NCBI GenBank assembly: GCA_003008705.1
Contig: PDUO01000087.1
Location: 4,139 to 68,138, forward strand
Length of the DNA stretch: 64,000 nucleotides
From: Pezicula radicicola
Taxonomy: Eukaryota > Ascomycota > Leotiomycetes > Helotiales > Dermateaceae
Direction: 5' to 3'
The notes below the pieces were generated by a model. It was not told the origin of the DNA. It did no database searches and worked only from the letters and a program-made list of their open reading frames with translations. Made by a program: the position numbers and the translations under genes. The stretch's first letter is position 1. Every line of letters begins with the position of its first letter. Positions 45,070 through 58,303 of the stretch are shown piece after piece.

Positions 45070-47159
45070 AAGTTCGCGGGATTCCCTCAAAAAGTAATCT
45101 TCGTTCTCTTGCGTATGAGAAATTGAGATTGTGGAATTTCAGATTTGGAAGAAGAAATGGCTATGTTAATAGTCTTCTGACTTACAATCGTCGGTATTCG
45201 CTTAGGCCCCTCCTAATGCACGCTCGTTTTTACTGTAACATGCCCTTGCGTGGGGCCTGAGAGGGGTATTCTCTTATTTCCTTGGACAAGCGAGGAAGAT
45301 GATTGCTTGTTAGTCCTTGAGTAGCCAGATTTGTAAAGGTGTGTCAGCAATTCGATACACCTACCTTCGTAATTGTTACCATGGATACTTGGAGTGAAAC
45401 TCTTTGAACTAAAAATTTGTCTTTAAGTTTTTGTGAAGTCGAGCTTCTAAACTGTATGGCGGATTCTGATTTCGTCGTGACCGTCGCTTAGTCCGTGAAC
45501 GAGACCGTGCCCTTTCACAACCCTAAACCTAAACCTTCCGAGTAAGAAACTCACGTCTGACTGAATCTTATTTTGTAGGTAATGAGGAAAACGTCAAATT
45601 TGGAAGCTATTTAGAAAAGAACCTCGGTCTTGCGAAAGACCAAATTATTGAAGTTCTCCGCATTCACTGATTCCTTCCTTCCTTCCTTTTACCCCTCACT
45701 GGAGGCTTTCCAGTCTAGCGAATCCCAGTGCCGTGGCGTGCTCACAGGATATATACCCAGTAGGTAGGCACAATAGATTACTGCGATCTTAGATGCAGAA
45801 GTAGTCATGGGTGCAAGCCCCACATATGCATACCAGAGGAGTGCGGGGCCCCACCCCCAGATAAACGGCACTTAAATATAAAGGCTAAGAGGACCAACGA
45901 GTTCCGATTAATTGAAAGGTCTCAGTACTGTTATTGAAGTTTTGTCTAGTTGATTCTGAAGTGTGCAGATACTCCATTCGTCTGCTGTCTCATGGTCGTT
46001 TACACACGGCATGTTTAGTGTCACCTTAGCTAAGGTTTAACACCCTTTGCCGCGAGCTTTTTCCAAACCGTTTCCGTGAAGTAAATATTGTAAGACTAGT
46101 ATATACATTCGAAATCTTTAGATAGAGAAGCAGTTGGAAGGGGGCAAAGAATTATAATTAATCATATCTGAAATTAATGACAGACTTTATACTCAATGTA
46201 TTACAACATAAATTTTAAACATTCACTTAACGATATTTGCATAGCTCTTTACTGTTTATACTGTACTTAACTACCAAAAATTAGTGCAATAATGAAGCTT
46301 AATATTATATAAAAGAGTTAAGAGAAGTGCTTTGTGCTTGAAAGTAGAAACACTACAAGGCTTAAAGTAGCAATACACCGACTTGAAGTTACACAACAGC
46401 TTCTCTGTTAGCGCTAATAATACAGTGTCTATTGCTAAGAACGATATTAAATCTGGAATAAGAAGAGTAGAAGAACAGACAAGGAGGATGATCATAGCGT
46501 ACTTTAGCTAGAGTAGATCGAGTGGTGGATTTTATTATTCACTATATCGCTTATTCTACTCAATTCTTTCTTTTGTATTATGTAACAGTTATCGAGCAAG
46601 TTTATTATTGAATAAGTAATTATATAACAATATTGAAGGTGAATATCGATAAAACAGAAATACCGAGAAATAATGCATGTTTATAAGTCAACAATCACCT
46701 TCTGAACCCCCCCTCCCTCGCCCTTCACTCCCCTAACCTAACTACAGAAACCTTGCATGCAGAGAAAGGAATTAACTCTAAAATATGTAAGATGTGTTTC
46801 ACAGTCGGGTTTCGAGCTAAGCGACGATTGAGGTTAGTAAAACGGTAGCTAGTAAAAGTTATCAAGTAAACAGATAAGTTTAGAGTTGCAAGGATAATAA
46901 TAGCAAGGTATCTATACTATTTTTTAAAATATATATACACTCAGTGACTCACTTCGGCAAAATATTTTTCAATAATAGTATAAGATTTTAATCACAAATT
47001 AAGCGAGTTTAGAAAGTTCAAGCGACGAAGAAGAATAGGGGGGAGTGTGGAATAAGCGAGGCCCTTTTTCGGGGATAGTGTGGTACTTAAGCGAGTGGCT
47101 AAATAGACCTTTCACCTTTTACAACTTCCCCTTCATTTCTACTTTGTAAATACAATACC
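45070..47159. other. 2.1-kb intergenic, grading into AT-rich repeat-derived DNA
   Basis: 45070-46000 is the promoter side of the GPR1-type gene, with a CTTCCTTCC run near 45670. From 46080 to 47000 it is AT-rich with no long frame, probably repeat remnants. Words containing TAAGCGA(C/G) recur at 46829, 46995, 47018, 47054 and 47090. Confidence 0.45.
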
Positions 47160-48220
47160 ATCACAAATTCAACATCTCAACGTGGCACAAACCGGTGCCT
47201 ACCGGCCTATTATGCACGACTATTATACCCCCCGTAACCGTCAAATAAGCTCAGAGCAATTCCCCTGCCACTAACGGGCAGCCGAGAAATAAAACGATCA
47301 GTGGCCTTAATGATTTCATCATCCCCATGGTTCTTGACGACGATTCCGTGATCTTACTACCAACCGAGTACAATGGCAACGATTCAGAGGAATATTGGTG
47401 GGACCAAGTGTCAACTCAAAGCCTTTCCAAAACCTGCATGACTGCATTGCGTACGAGCAGATTGGCCAAGATCATCCTCACATTGTACGGTATGTTATTC
47501 GTCACCACGCGAAGTGTCCAAAAACCAAAGGCTGAAGATTTGTCCCAGATATCTCTCCCGTGATGTATGGACAGGCTTGCCTATCCTTGCAAAACTTACT
47601 AGACCGGCACTGGAAGACTTCCTCGCCTGCTAGAAGAGCACTATGTATCTAACATATTCTCGTACCATAAGCGAGACATACCTTCCTCTGGTACTTAGCT
47701 TGACACTACAGGCACTTTCCCGTCTTATTTTTATTTAGTCTCGTAATAATTTCTACTACAACGACCTTAATATTTACAACTGTTGACTCTTATTAGACTT
47801 ATCCCTCTCGCTCGTTGGTTTCCTCGGTGCAGAGTTTAGGGATCAATGGGGCTAACTGAATGAAGGGATAGGGAATTACAGAGGTCCTATGTTACGTGTC
47901 ACTACCGTAAAGTAGTATACTAGTATAAAGGGTGATTTATTCGATTAAGCGACGTTCGTTTAGTAGCTTATAATAAATAAAGCGGCTAAACATCCTGAGT
48001 ATAAGGTTTGTAATACTGCTATGTAGGTGCGGCAACAGGATTTTCCAGGTCTAGCAACCAACTTAATAGGAGAGATTATAAACAAGCGTTAGAAGCAACC
48101 GTATAACACTGTAGCTGAGGTGAGGCGAGATATGTAGACCTTGTTAAGAGATCGATGTTATAAGGTCTAGAGTGATAGAATCAAGGATTTTAATCCCTCA
48201 TCAGTTTCAGAGTTTACTAT
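47160..48220 (+). pseudogene. protein kinase relic
   Basis: Scattered kinase-like pieces appear in the expected order over about 1 kb. N-lobe: DCIAYEQIGQDHPHIVRY (near 47440), like the alphaC/beta4 region. DFG region: GFLGAEFRDQWG (near 47820). The segment after the APE region reads GDLFD*ATFV, matching the family's DLFALGTFVYE with a stop, near 47935, then KHPEYK (near 47995). The last helices resemble NLIGEIINKR*KQPYNTVAEVRRDM*TLLRDRC (48068-48160), a C-lobe IIxxCWxQxY..AxEV pattern. Many TAG/TAA stops sit where Trp or Gln would be expected (C to T on either strand), which fits RIP. No active gene remains, and the kinase group cannot be named. Confidence 0.5.
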
Positions 48221-50000
48221 ATATATCTCCTCAAGGTTGAACTGAAGACTTTTTCGCCTTTTTTTTTAGCAGTTCCGAGTTTGACCTCGCGTCTTTCATC
48301 ATCATCCCTAAATATCTAACACGTTTCGAATATACGTTGGCCACTTCTAAACCAAGAAAGTGATTCCATGACCTAGACCGACATAGTGTTCCTCGAAGAT
48401 CTGTAGAACAGCTAATATATTGCTATAGGTGTTGCAGAAAGGCTGCCCTCGGACTGTACGAGTATTCAAGTAAGTAAAAAGCATATTAATATCTCTTACA
48501 ATAATAAGTCCCTTACTACTAGCGTTACCAATCATATAGGTTCCATTGTCAACAGCAACCAAGTCCCCTAATGATACCTCTGATACTAGTTGATATAGGT
48601 TAATATGATTGTTGTTTAGTCCAAGCGTAATCTCTATCAAAGACATCTACTTGAACATAAAAACTAGTACATATTACTAACGAATTTCAAATCTATTTCC
48701 TAACTTCTAGATATTAGACTTCAAAATTAGGTCTTATAGCTTTTTTAACTCCTAATCATAGAATCTATACTTACAAAAATTCTCTCTGAATTGTATTCAA
48801 CTTAAATGCAACAGCACTAGCTCTCGCTTATGGAAAATTAGGGGGGACGGGGGGGACAACATGGAAAATGAAGAGAAAGATTTAGCCTAATAGATAAAAA
48901 GTACAAGTGTTTGTAAGGCCTATTTAATTTTGTCCTCTTATTGAGTATTTCTTGACATGTCTACACCTTACTAATAAAACCCCACTCGCTTTCGACATCC
49001 CTTTTAGCATTTCCCCAGAACAAGTTACTAAACCTATAGTCCCTAATCAATATCACTACTTGTCTTATTTTCAAGAATAATCTATTAAATCAAGGTTGAT
49101 ACTCTAAAAAAAATAGTATCGTAAGCCAAGCTTTCAAGATCAAAACCATCAAACCCGTACCCATATATTAAATTTTATCAGAACATTTAGGTCCAATTTT
49201 CACATAAGTTACTGTGTATCTATCTACAATAACCGTACGGTTTAGGTCTCAAACCAAACTGTCTATGCATAAATACTATGTCTTTGTAGAAATAATCACA
49301 ATCTCTAAGTTGGTGAACGTGATAGTACTCGGTCTGATAGCAAAAAATACTTGACGCTGCAACTTTTCTCGTTATGATTATTGGTAAATTGATGAACTTG
49401 TGATGAAACTTATGAAACTTATGAAACTTATGATGAAACTTGTTGCAAGGCTATCTATAACGTATGCTATGCTCACAGATTATCAACGTAGCGGCTAGTA
49501 GGGACAGAATAAGATTGAAAATACCAGTACTTGAATTAGAAAAAAAGATAATTGAACGAGTGGTAAGTATATAGTTTGAGAATGGGGTCCGGGATCTGAA
49601 TGTATGTGGTTGACCGAAACAATGAACTGAAATAATTCTCGTGCAGTTGATCATTTGATAGTGAGCTACTGCTGCTAGGTACTTGAATAGCGAACTGAAT
49701 AGAGTTTACACATGTTTGAAAGTATCATTTTTGGGCATGGGTATGTCCGGAATGCACATCCGGCCTCCCATGCCACACCATGGCACAGAAACTGTAAGTA
49801 AGACCATTGTAAACAAGGTTCGAGAGCTGATTGCGACGCCAGTGTACAATGTAGTGTTGATTTGAGAGTGGTATTGCAACTTTTGCCGGGTTCCCCAAAG
49901 AAAGCAAGGAAACAAAGAAATAAGAAACCAAGAAAATAATATACCGGTGTATACTCTTACACTCTCCGCTTAAGGCGGTGTGGGCGTATGCGCCATTGAA
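48221..50000. repeat. AT-rich, probably RIP-affected region
   Basis: Mostly AT-rich with stops. One minus-strand 99-residue frame at 48347-48646 is open (VSLGDLVAVDNGTYMIGNAS), unrecognised and probably a fragment. A G-run pair (GGGGGGACGGGGGGGAC) lies near 48840. Near 49401-49441 the word ATGAAACTT is repeated about four times. Confidence 0.5.
49401..49441. repeat. ATGAAACTT tandem repeat
   Basis: Four near-perfect copies of (TG)ATGAAACTT are in tandem. It is a short simple repeat of no evident function. Confidence 0.8.
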
Positions 50001-53000
50001 GCCATCTCATGTTGTTACTTGTACCTCGACAACGGCGAAACTGACTTTGGTTCATGCACGACGGACCGCATTATAGCTCTCACCGCTAGATCCTGATAGG
50101 GGAAATTCCTGCAAATATTTAGAGCATGTGGCGGCAACTTGTAATACGGGGGGAATCGGGAAGATGTGATGTGTCGTATTAAAAAATCCGTTCATGTGAA
50201 TATTCGATGAGTGCACGTGAAAATTGGTTCAACTTGAAGGAAGTGGGAGGGTGATCGAAGACATTGCTAGCTCTTGGGCTATAGTAACGAATAGCGAAGT
50301 ACAGAATATGCAAAGAATCGGACTTCCTCGATCGACTTACATCACCAGAACAGAAGGCTCGGCAGTAGTCTTTGGGCTTGGGAACCTTTGAATGGCTGCA
50401 TTTCCGATTGGATAGATTATTCCGACTTTTCGAGAGGCTTTTGGAGATCGCGATGGGAGAGAAATCAGCTAAATAAGTTTTATCGTTTTGACGTGTGACA
50501 AAACCTGTGTAACCCTACGGTGAAGAACAGAAGATTCGGACTTAGTTAGATGTGGCTTTGTCGGAGCGTACTTGTACATTGCCGGTACCAAGACTTGCAA
50601 TGCCGTTTGCATGATGCAGCTAGGGCCACCTTTCTCGTGATTTCGAGATGCTAGGTAACAAGACCTCGACAACAACGCTTTAGCCTGCTTAAACACTTAG
50701 AGGTTTTCATGTCTCGGCCTCGATAGATGACAAAACCAAGCAAACAAACATACGATATTGAGGTCAATACTCGAAGGATTCCTGCATGATATTGCCCGCG
50801 AGGCTTGCAGTAACAACTCTGAATCGGCAAGCTAGAAGCGGAAATTCTTAAGCGGCGCACCTACTACTGCAGGAAGGAATCGCTGCATCCTGATGGCTGA
50901 CGCCCGTTTGGCCGCAAAAGGTACAAAAGTCAATTTCGAGACTAAGGTCTACCATCGCTCGAAGGTCAGAGAGAGTAAACAAAAGAAAGCGGTGAGAGAC
51001 TGATGGCAACTTGTCGACCACGCAATACGAGCGAGCACTTGAATCGAGATCTTTCAACTCGTATATTTATCGTCTCCTCACCCCTGGTATTTATTTACTC
51101 GAATACGTCCAGGTGCAGTACGGTAGTACAGATCTGGAGGATGGCACATGGCAAGTGGATTCTGGAAAGCTGTTGTGGACAGAAGACCCTGAAGAGATCC
51201 GGAAGATGATTCAGAATTGGAAGAGGAGTCGGTTAGATTGGAGAATGGAGATTTGCGATAAGACTGAAATATGACCTGTAACTTAGTGGTGAGATACGGA
51301 ATCAGAACAGCTCCAATTTGAACCTGGTTGAGATGAAACTTGCTCGAGGCGGCACCAGCACCACCAGCAGCAGCAGAGCCTCAACATGACCACATCCGTC
51401 GTCTTATTTTCCACTGTAGCGAGCGTAGCAGTATGCGCCTGAGGGACCTTGGCTGTATCGAAGAAGCCTTTTCACTTGCCAAAGTGGCATTGTGATATGA
51501 CAGGTGATGGCGATAAATGTCTGAGATGGGAATGGTATGAAGCGGTGAGAGGTGAACTGGTCATCCGTCAGAATTATCGAATTATCTTCGGAACAGTAGG
51601 AGAGCGACTCGGATGTCTTCCCACATGTCACGTCAGGGATGCAGCCAGGGATGCCTGCAGACTTGGAAGCAGGAATCCCAAACGGGCGGTTTGCGTTGCG
51701 TCGGGAATTTTTGCTTCGGTGGCTAGCGAGCCACAGTGGCTCTTTTTGGGAGAGGTGCAGAAGTGGGTGTTCGGTTGCTGGGATTTCATAGGGAAAAGAG
51801 GGAAAAGAGGGAAAAGAGGGCAGCAAGAGTAGAGTTTACAGCAAAAGGCAACAAACAGCAAGAGGCAGCAGGAGAACAGAAGGAGATGGGCTGCGGATGT
51901 GTCAGCACCGGTAGTCTATTACGAAGTAGTTGTTATCTAAGAAAGTCACGAAAGGGAGGGATCCTCAGCTACAGTCGCTAGCTGTTGATCGTCGATGAAC
52001 TGCCGCAAAAATAAGGACTAAGACCATACGCGTAGCTCAAGTACCGGTCAGCCCTTCAGCGCTACGTATAATGAATGTACCGGTACCGTAACGTAAAATC
52101 ATATCATTATTATTAATCAACAAATATTAATAGCATTTTACCCAAATTGCGACAACTAAGCTCAACCCTCAACCCTCAAAGCTCAAGACAAAAAGAGAGC
52201 GAACGCGGAGGCTGGAGCGCGCGTTGAAATTGGGATTAGCAGAAAAAGCCATCATAGCCTAAACTTAGTTGTGTATCAAACCAATTGCTGCTACCTCTCA
52301 CAGTTCGAAAATCTAGACTACTCTGAAAGAGCCTGCTTCCTTTTTTTTGATTTTTGATTTTTGATTTTTCTTGCGGGAAGTTTCTGGACGTGGTGGTGGC
52401 GACGGTTCGACTTTCATGTTGCAGAGGTCTTGGACTGCAAAAAAAGAGAACTAGTGCCTTGGGGGCAGACGAGGCAGAGCATCGTGCGAGATTAGGTCGT
52501 TGATCTTATAATATTCGGAGGCCGTTACGATCAGCGGCGTTGATAAAGTGTGCTCCGTATTTGGAATCTTAGGGCCCCCCGCTCAACCATGTACCGGCTC
52601 CTCTGTCTCGGGTTTCCTGGGGTTCCATTCACTACGCGCATCTCTCTTTTGTTTTTGTTTTTGCTGCACCGCTCGACAATAATACGCAATCATATATCCA
52701 CGAAACCTTTTATATTGCGCTTTCAATTACCCATAGTAGATAATTGTAACATAGCTCTTCATCATAAGCGACCGTTGAGGATACATTGAGTTTGGGTATG
52801 ACTCCGAAATGCATCCCTATAAGTAGCTGACGGCTCACGGCTCTTTTACGAAGTACGGTACGAAGTAGCATCGGTAGCATCGGTAGCATCTGCTCCTCTC
52901 GTTCACGCGGTACCGGAACTGCGTATTGTACTTATTTTCACATCGAGTTTCCAATACATGAATGATTGCGTGCGGGCCAAAGGGCAGATGCTGGTAAATT

Positions 53001-55189
53001 AACCCTCAGGGATACGAGATTTGAGAAGAGATAGACAGGGTCCTTTCAGTCCACCAAACTCGTGGCATTGTGTTGCGTGGGAAAATCCCAACGAGCCAGG
53101 GGGTTATGACTGGTCTAGAGTGGCCCAAAGGCCGGCCCGTTTTGACCCCTCTACTCACAAAACACCCTTACCAAAGTTTCTAGAGTTGCCACACCGCAAC
53201 TACTACTTCATACTTTTTGTCAGGCTGAGCGGCCCTATGCCGTGTTATGCTATGAGAGGCGTTTTGGATGTGGTATCGTAAAGTATATTACCCATTGCCC
53301 TGTCATAAGCGTTGTGATGTGGCTTGTGTTGCTGTGTCTGTGTCGTGCTGGTTCATAATCCAGTACCAAGTCATACAGCAATGGGCTTCGTTGTGTAACC
53401 ATGCTATGCCCATCATGGCCTCGCCACCTTACCAACCCTACACCCCTCAGCCTAAACGTTTACCCAGGAGCATACGGATAGGGCCGCGGCTTGGAGCTTC
53501 CGTTACACCAAAACGACAGCTTGTGCAGGCACTTCCCCAGCGGGCTAGTAGCGTAGAAAGGGGGATTATGCTTGGCTGGGACCTCACGGTCACGGCTTAC
53601 TTCGTAGGTGCTCACGAACACACAACACACACTCTCTCTCTTCTTGCTCGCCGTGCTCGCTTGGTGACTGAACACCACCAAAGCAAAGCAAACCCACTGA
53701 CCATCAGCCACGCCCTCCCCGAGCCCCCGAAGCTCGAACCCAGTTCAACGGTCTTGCACGCATTTCCAGCTGCCAGCCATGCTCCTGTTCCCTCCTAATC
53801 CCTACCCATGCCATCATCATCGGCAGGGCGATCAGACATGGCCCATCTCGCCCGTCGGCCCCAAAAGGCCCCAAAGGCCCCAAAAGGTTCCAAGGACGGC
53901 AGAGGGGGGCTCAGCCAAACATCTCGCCTTCCTAGAGCGAATCTTTTTTTACACTTCCGTGACTTTTGCTCCTCCACTCGTCTTGTTGTAAACTGACTTC
54001 CAGCACGTCCTTCCGGCTTTCCGCGAGCAGAACATGTCACAACTCACAACTGCGAACGGGATCGAAGAGTAGACCAAGGCTACGCTTTAGGCAGGGAGGC
54101 AGGGAGCCACAAAACCGTCAGCATCCCTCGTCCATAGATGTATGTCCTGTACCCAAAAAATAGTACTTTAGTACCATTTAGTACCCAAACCCAAGTAGCA
54201 AAACATACAATCTGCCACCTGCCATGTGTTTAACGACCAACAGCACGCCCCGCAGCCGGTGATCGTAGTGTAAAATCATATAGAAGACTCGAGAAAGGAG
54301 ACACAGCATAGACTAACAAGGACACACAAACGTCTCTCAACCACCACTATCCTGCAAGGCTAGCGAGGAGCAAGCTTCGAGAAAGGCGAGCCGGAACCCA
54401 AGACACCAGAATACCGGTGGTCTGTTACGTCGTAACAAACCCCATGCAATAAACCCCATACGGCATCCATTTCTGTACAGTCATCCACATCACCTGGCAT
54501 CTCATATCAGACTCCGCCTTACTTTCCCCTGTAGCTGCTGCAAAGTATCCTACCGGGGGACAGGGTAATCATCTCAGGAACCAAACTACCTATCATACTG
54601 GCAGGCACTATATTCAGATTGGCTCCAAAGGATCGGCTGGGTGCCCACCGCTGACAACATACTTCTTCCTGGGAAAGCCGCATGGAATGACAAGGGCTTC
54701 TTATGGATCTTCACGGCTGATAATCGACATCATTTTTGAAGGCACGGGGAAATACCAACTGACATCCGAACATTGCTTTTGCTTCTTGCCTTCTGCATCT
54801 AACCCGTCGCTTCCTCTGCTGTCTGTCGTTTGATATCTGACAGTATCAACGTATCTAATTTGTTGACAAAGTTATTTGGGCTGGGCTGCACAACGGGAAC
54901 AAACAACGCCTTGGTCGTCTATTGTCCTTACGCCGCCTTGTTTTTGTCTGTTCGCTGGTCGCAAACGGGGGTGTGGGATATAAGAAGCCATTCACCCGCT
55001 TAACCTCAACCTCAACATTCAAAAGTCAGTCAAGCTTCCCTCCAACTTCCCACCAACAACCAACAAGCACAATCCAAAACCAATCTCTCTGACACAACCC
55101 TAGAGGTCTAAAGTTTCCTCTTTGATCTATACTATCCGCACATCCAATCCCCAAAGATACGCACGCTTTACAAGGCAACAACACGTCCC
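50001..55189. other. 5-kb region of ordinary composition without a recognisable gene
   Basis: There is no RIP-like AT bias, and several open frames of 70-176 residues exist (for example 53268-53798 plus, 51449-51832 plus), but none has recognisable similarity or a convincing splice structure. Simple repeats occur: AGAGGGAAA units at 51787-51818, TTTTTTGA units at 52341-52370, GCATCGGTA units at 52868-52889 and GGCCCCAAA units at 53858-53886. A frame at 51032-51274 ending EDPEEIRKMIQNWKRSRLDW looks coding-like but lacks an ATG. The distal part may be a long promoter or untranslated region of the mini-protein gene. Confidence 0.4.
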
Positions 55190-55234
55190 GTAAGTACCAA
55201 CACCTCTACTTCCTCTCCAACCTAACAACTTCAG
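55190..55234 (+). other. probable 5'-UTR intron of the mini-protein gene
   Basis: A GTAAGT donor at 55190, a CCTAAC branch-like word near 55220 and a TTCAG acceptor at 55234 define a 45-nt intron 55 bp before the ATG at 55290. The surrounding leader is C/A-rich, as in highly expressed fungal genes. Confidence 0.5.
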
Positions 55235-55289
55235 GATCAACCCTGCGTCTCAAAACCAACACCAACACACCAACTATCTAATCGCAACC

Positions 55290-55454
55290 ATGGCCGTCCC
55301 TTCATATTGCCACCATTCATTCAACATCCTCAAGTCGGAGTCCACCCTCATCCAATGGTGCTGCTCCATGTGCCACTCAGGACCTCACTGGATGATCTTC
55401 GAGTGCAAGTACTGCAAGCTCAAGGTTTGCCGCCCATGCACCCACAAGGTCTGA
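55290..55454 (+). CDS. 54-residue Cys-rich zinc-ribbon-like mini-protein
   Basis: A single exon: MAVPSYCHHSFNILKSESTL then IQWCCSMCHSGPHWMIFECKYCKLKVCRPC and a THKV end. It carries nine Cys and two adjacent His, including CCSMC, CKYC and CRPC knuckles spaced like a zinc ribbon. I recall similar short proteins in other ascomycetes (WCC..CHSGPH core) with no assigned function. The long CA/CT-rich leader with a 45-nt intron and the GCAACC ATGG start context suggest strong expression. It was missed by 60-residue length cutoffs. No signal peptide, so nuclear or cytosolic. Confidence 0.75.
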   Translation: MAVPSYCHHSFNILKSESTLIQWCCSMCHSGPHWMIFECKYCKLKVCRPCTHKV

Positions 55455-58303
55455 GCAATGCATCGATTGTCATTTCCCTATTTCAGCAGTCCCTCTCTTT
55501 TGAAGATGTAAGTCCATCATCCATCCGTCTTCCTCTTGAGCAAGACTTGATTGGGACTAACAAAAAGAGCAGGAACGAGAACGACTCAACTGAATCAGCG
55601 CCAATATACCCATCGGCTTTTTTTGCTCTTTTCCATTTGACGACTCACGATAACAACTTACGGCCTTCTTTCCTTTTTTTTCTTTCTGTACGACCTTCCT
55701 TTACAACGCCTTCGCCTTTCGTTTTACTTGCCTCCACTTACCAGTCTGGTTCTAGATGGGTTTCAATCACTTAAAAGTCAAAAGTTCGTGATTTAGAAGG
55801 ATGGAATGAGGGATGGATTGAGATTTGTACCACCAACCACTACGGACTACCGGATTAAAAAAAAAGGAATACAGGCTATTGCTCACGCAAGTAAAATAAG
55901 AATGGAATGGAGTATAGTTACTTTCGAGTCACTCAATCCAAATGAATGAACCAAAAAGCGACCCTTTCGAAACGTGTGTGATTCCACTGACCATTGATTA
56001 CTGCTCTTTTTGAGTTACCGACTTGGCTTGAGTAAGTCAAGGGACTAACCAAATCTTGGCTCCAAACTATTGACTTGGTTTTGTCTGCGTAACTTAATTC
56101 TCCATTTCTGTGCAGAGAAAACTGAAATAGGTAAGTGAAAAGAGATTTCCTTATCAACATTGTGCAAGCAAACTTAACGTTGTTTGAAGTATGAGTTGAA
56201 GTACGAGTCAGGTCCCCGACAACAGAACCCCCACACGTCACTTACCTTCCCCGTCTTGTGTAACCTCATAAAGCTATGGGCATGACACCCTGCTAAGCAT
56301 AGGGCTGACTTGGTGCCTGCGCCATAGAGATAAAGCACGAGGTATCTAGGATTATCGTACAACCTGACAACTGACACGGTAGGGTGCCAGCACGACGAAT
56401 TTGGGTTGTGCAACCTAAAGCATTAAACCATGGAGCTGTCGGTAGCCTGTTTTCCATACTCGCCTTGTACGCCGTTGCACAAGCTCTCACCATGATCCGG
56501 ACGAATTTTTGCTTTATTGCCAATATACCTGCCCGCCTTCTTGGTCTGGCTGGAGAGTGCTGACTGTTTGCAGATGGTGAAACCCCCATGTAACTTACCC
56601 ACCCACACCTATTTCTTGAACACTGTCAGCCTCGTCTGAAGTGTGAAGTCATTGGGTTGTAGAGTTCCATATCCTATTATCATGTGCTCGCTTTCTTCCA
56701 GCGCATACATACCTGGGTCGGGGAGTGACGGGGAGTTGGATGCCAACATGTTCGAGAAACAGCCTCCCGAGTCAAACCTCGCCAACGTTGTATTGACTCC
56801 ATTTGTATGGCATCAGTTATCCGAATATGGGGTTTGCCATACCTAATTTCAGTCCACGTCGAATATTTATTCTGCTGACCATTCCAGCAGAGTTTGTACC
56901 ACCAGGAACTGATGATCCACTTAGTCCGTCTATCGGACCTTGTTTTCTTCTCAAACGAACTCTTCATCGGCTTCTTTATTATATTGTCCTTTTTTCCCTG
57001 CGCAAACTCCATCGTTTGTGAATCTCGCAATCGATAAAGAATTGATCACAAATTGACCAAGAATTGAAGGCCTTGCTGAGTGCTAGCACCTAAGTGCTTG
57101 TTGTTTTCCACCATTTCTTTCATGGCATTCTCGGGTGAACATAATCATCTTTTTGACGCATGGCATGTTCTCGGCACCTCGTACTAGGTATTTTCCCCAA
57201 GGCTATGACAGCTGTCGTATGTATCTAGAATCCGTAGCGCTGTAAAAAGGCTCTAAAGGTGGTTCTCTTTTTGTTGCTCTTGTGTCTCAGTCCAGAGCCT
57301 CTATATGCCAACAATCATCAACCAAAGGTCCGAAAACAAGTCCAGAACCATACAACCTCCCATCCCATATGAACACCCTCGGCGAGGTATATACGCCTCT
57401 TAGTTTTCGTATAGTGGATGGCTTCGTATTTCGACGTTAAATTCTATAGCGATAAGAAGATGATCTTTCCGCTGGGTAGGGAGCGATCGCTATTGAACTA
57501 CCGCCGGGGTTGTAAATGAAGAGTTAACAGTTTAATATCAATATGATATCGTACGGCCATTTTCACTGTCCTGTCGACAAGGCCTGAGAAACGGAGTCAT
57601 GACCATCGTCGCATCTTCGTAGCCGATGTCATGGTTGCACTTCTTCTTCTTCTTCTTCTGGGAGATAGCATGAAGCTAGAAGCTGTAGATCGTACATCTA
57701 AATGTATATTGCAGTCAAGCAAAGGCGGGCGTCGTTGTCGTAGCTGTAATGCGACGAGCTGGGAGGCAAACACTCTCGAGTGGGGAAGAGACCCAAATGG
57801 CCATAGCGACATTTCCGGTCCATTGTTGTGGGATTCGAAGCTGCGCACAATAATCTGTCCCTTTGTTATTCAGACAATGAGATTCGTGGTTGTGTTCCTT
57901 GAAGTGGGTTGGAAACTTGTACTAGTTGGTGTTGTCGAACGCCACTGGTGATAATTTTAGTATGCTGACTAATCTCCGAACCGCTTCATTATGAATCTAC
58001 GAATAAGATATACTCGTATTGTACAGCACAGCGAGCCAAAATGAAAGTGCAGGAGCCACGCTATAGAGAGACAGAGACAGAAACGAGGACTTTACTGGTC
58101 ATGGCGAATAATATATTCTACTGAGGTAAACGGAGTAGTCGACACCTTTAAATGCTAACACTAACAATGTATCTCCACGCATCCATCTACCGCATCTTCA
58201 CACACCAAAACGCCCTAGGTCTCTTTGAAAGTCGAAACAAAAACATACCCCCCACTGGCACCAGTGCAATGCTTGGTTCAACTCCTACACCTTGACATTT
58301 TTA
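55455..58303. other. 2.85-kb intergenic region
   Basis: 3' flank of the mini-protein gene and downstream flank of the Vip1 gene. Frames of 80-155 residues exist but overlap on both strands and are unrecognised. A (CTT)n microsatellite lies at 57640-57659. No RNA gene is recognised. Confidence 0.45.

Noticed and set aside
48347..48646. 99-residue minus-strand open frame in AT-rich DNA
   Set aside because: Unrecognised and isolated in degenerate sequence; reported only as part of the repeat region.
53268..53798. 176-residue plus-strand open frame
   Set aside because: No similarity I recognise, low-complexity composition, overlapping frames on the other strand and no splice or start context; long frames arise by chance in this GC-normal region.
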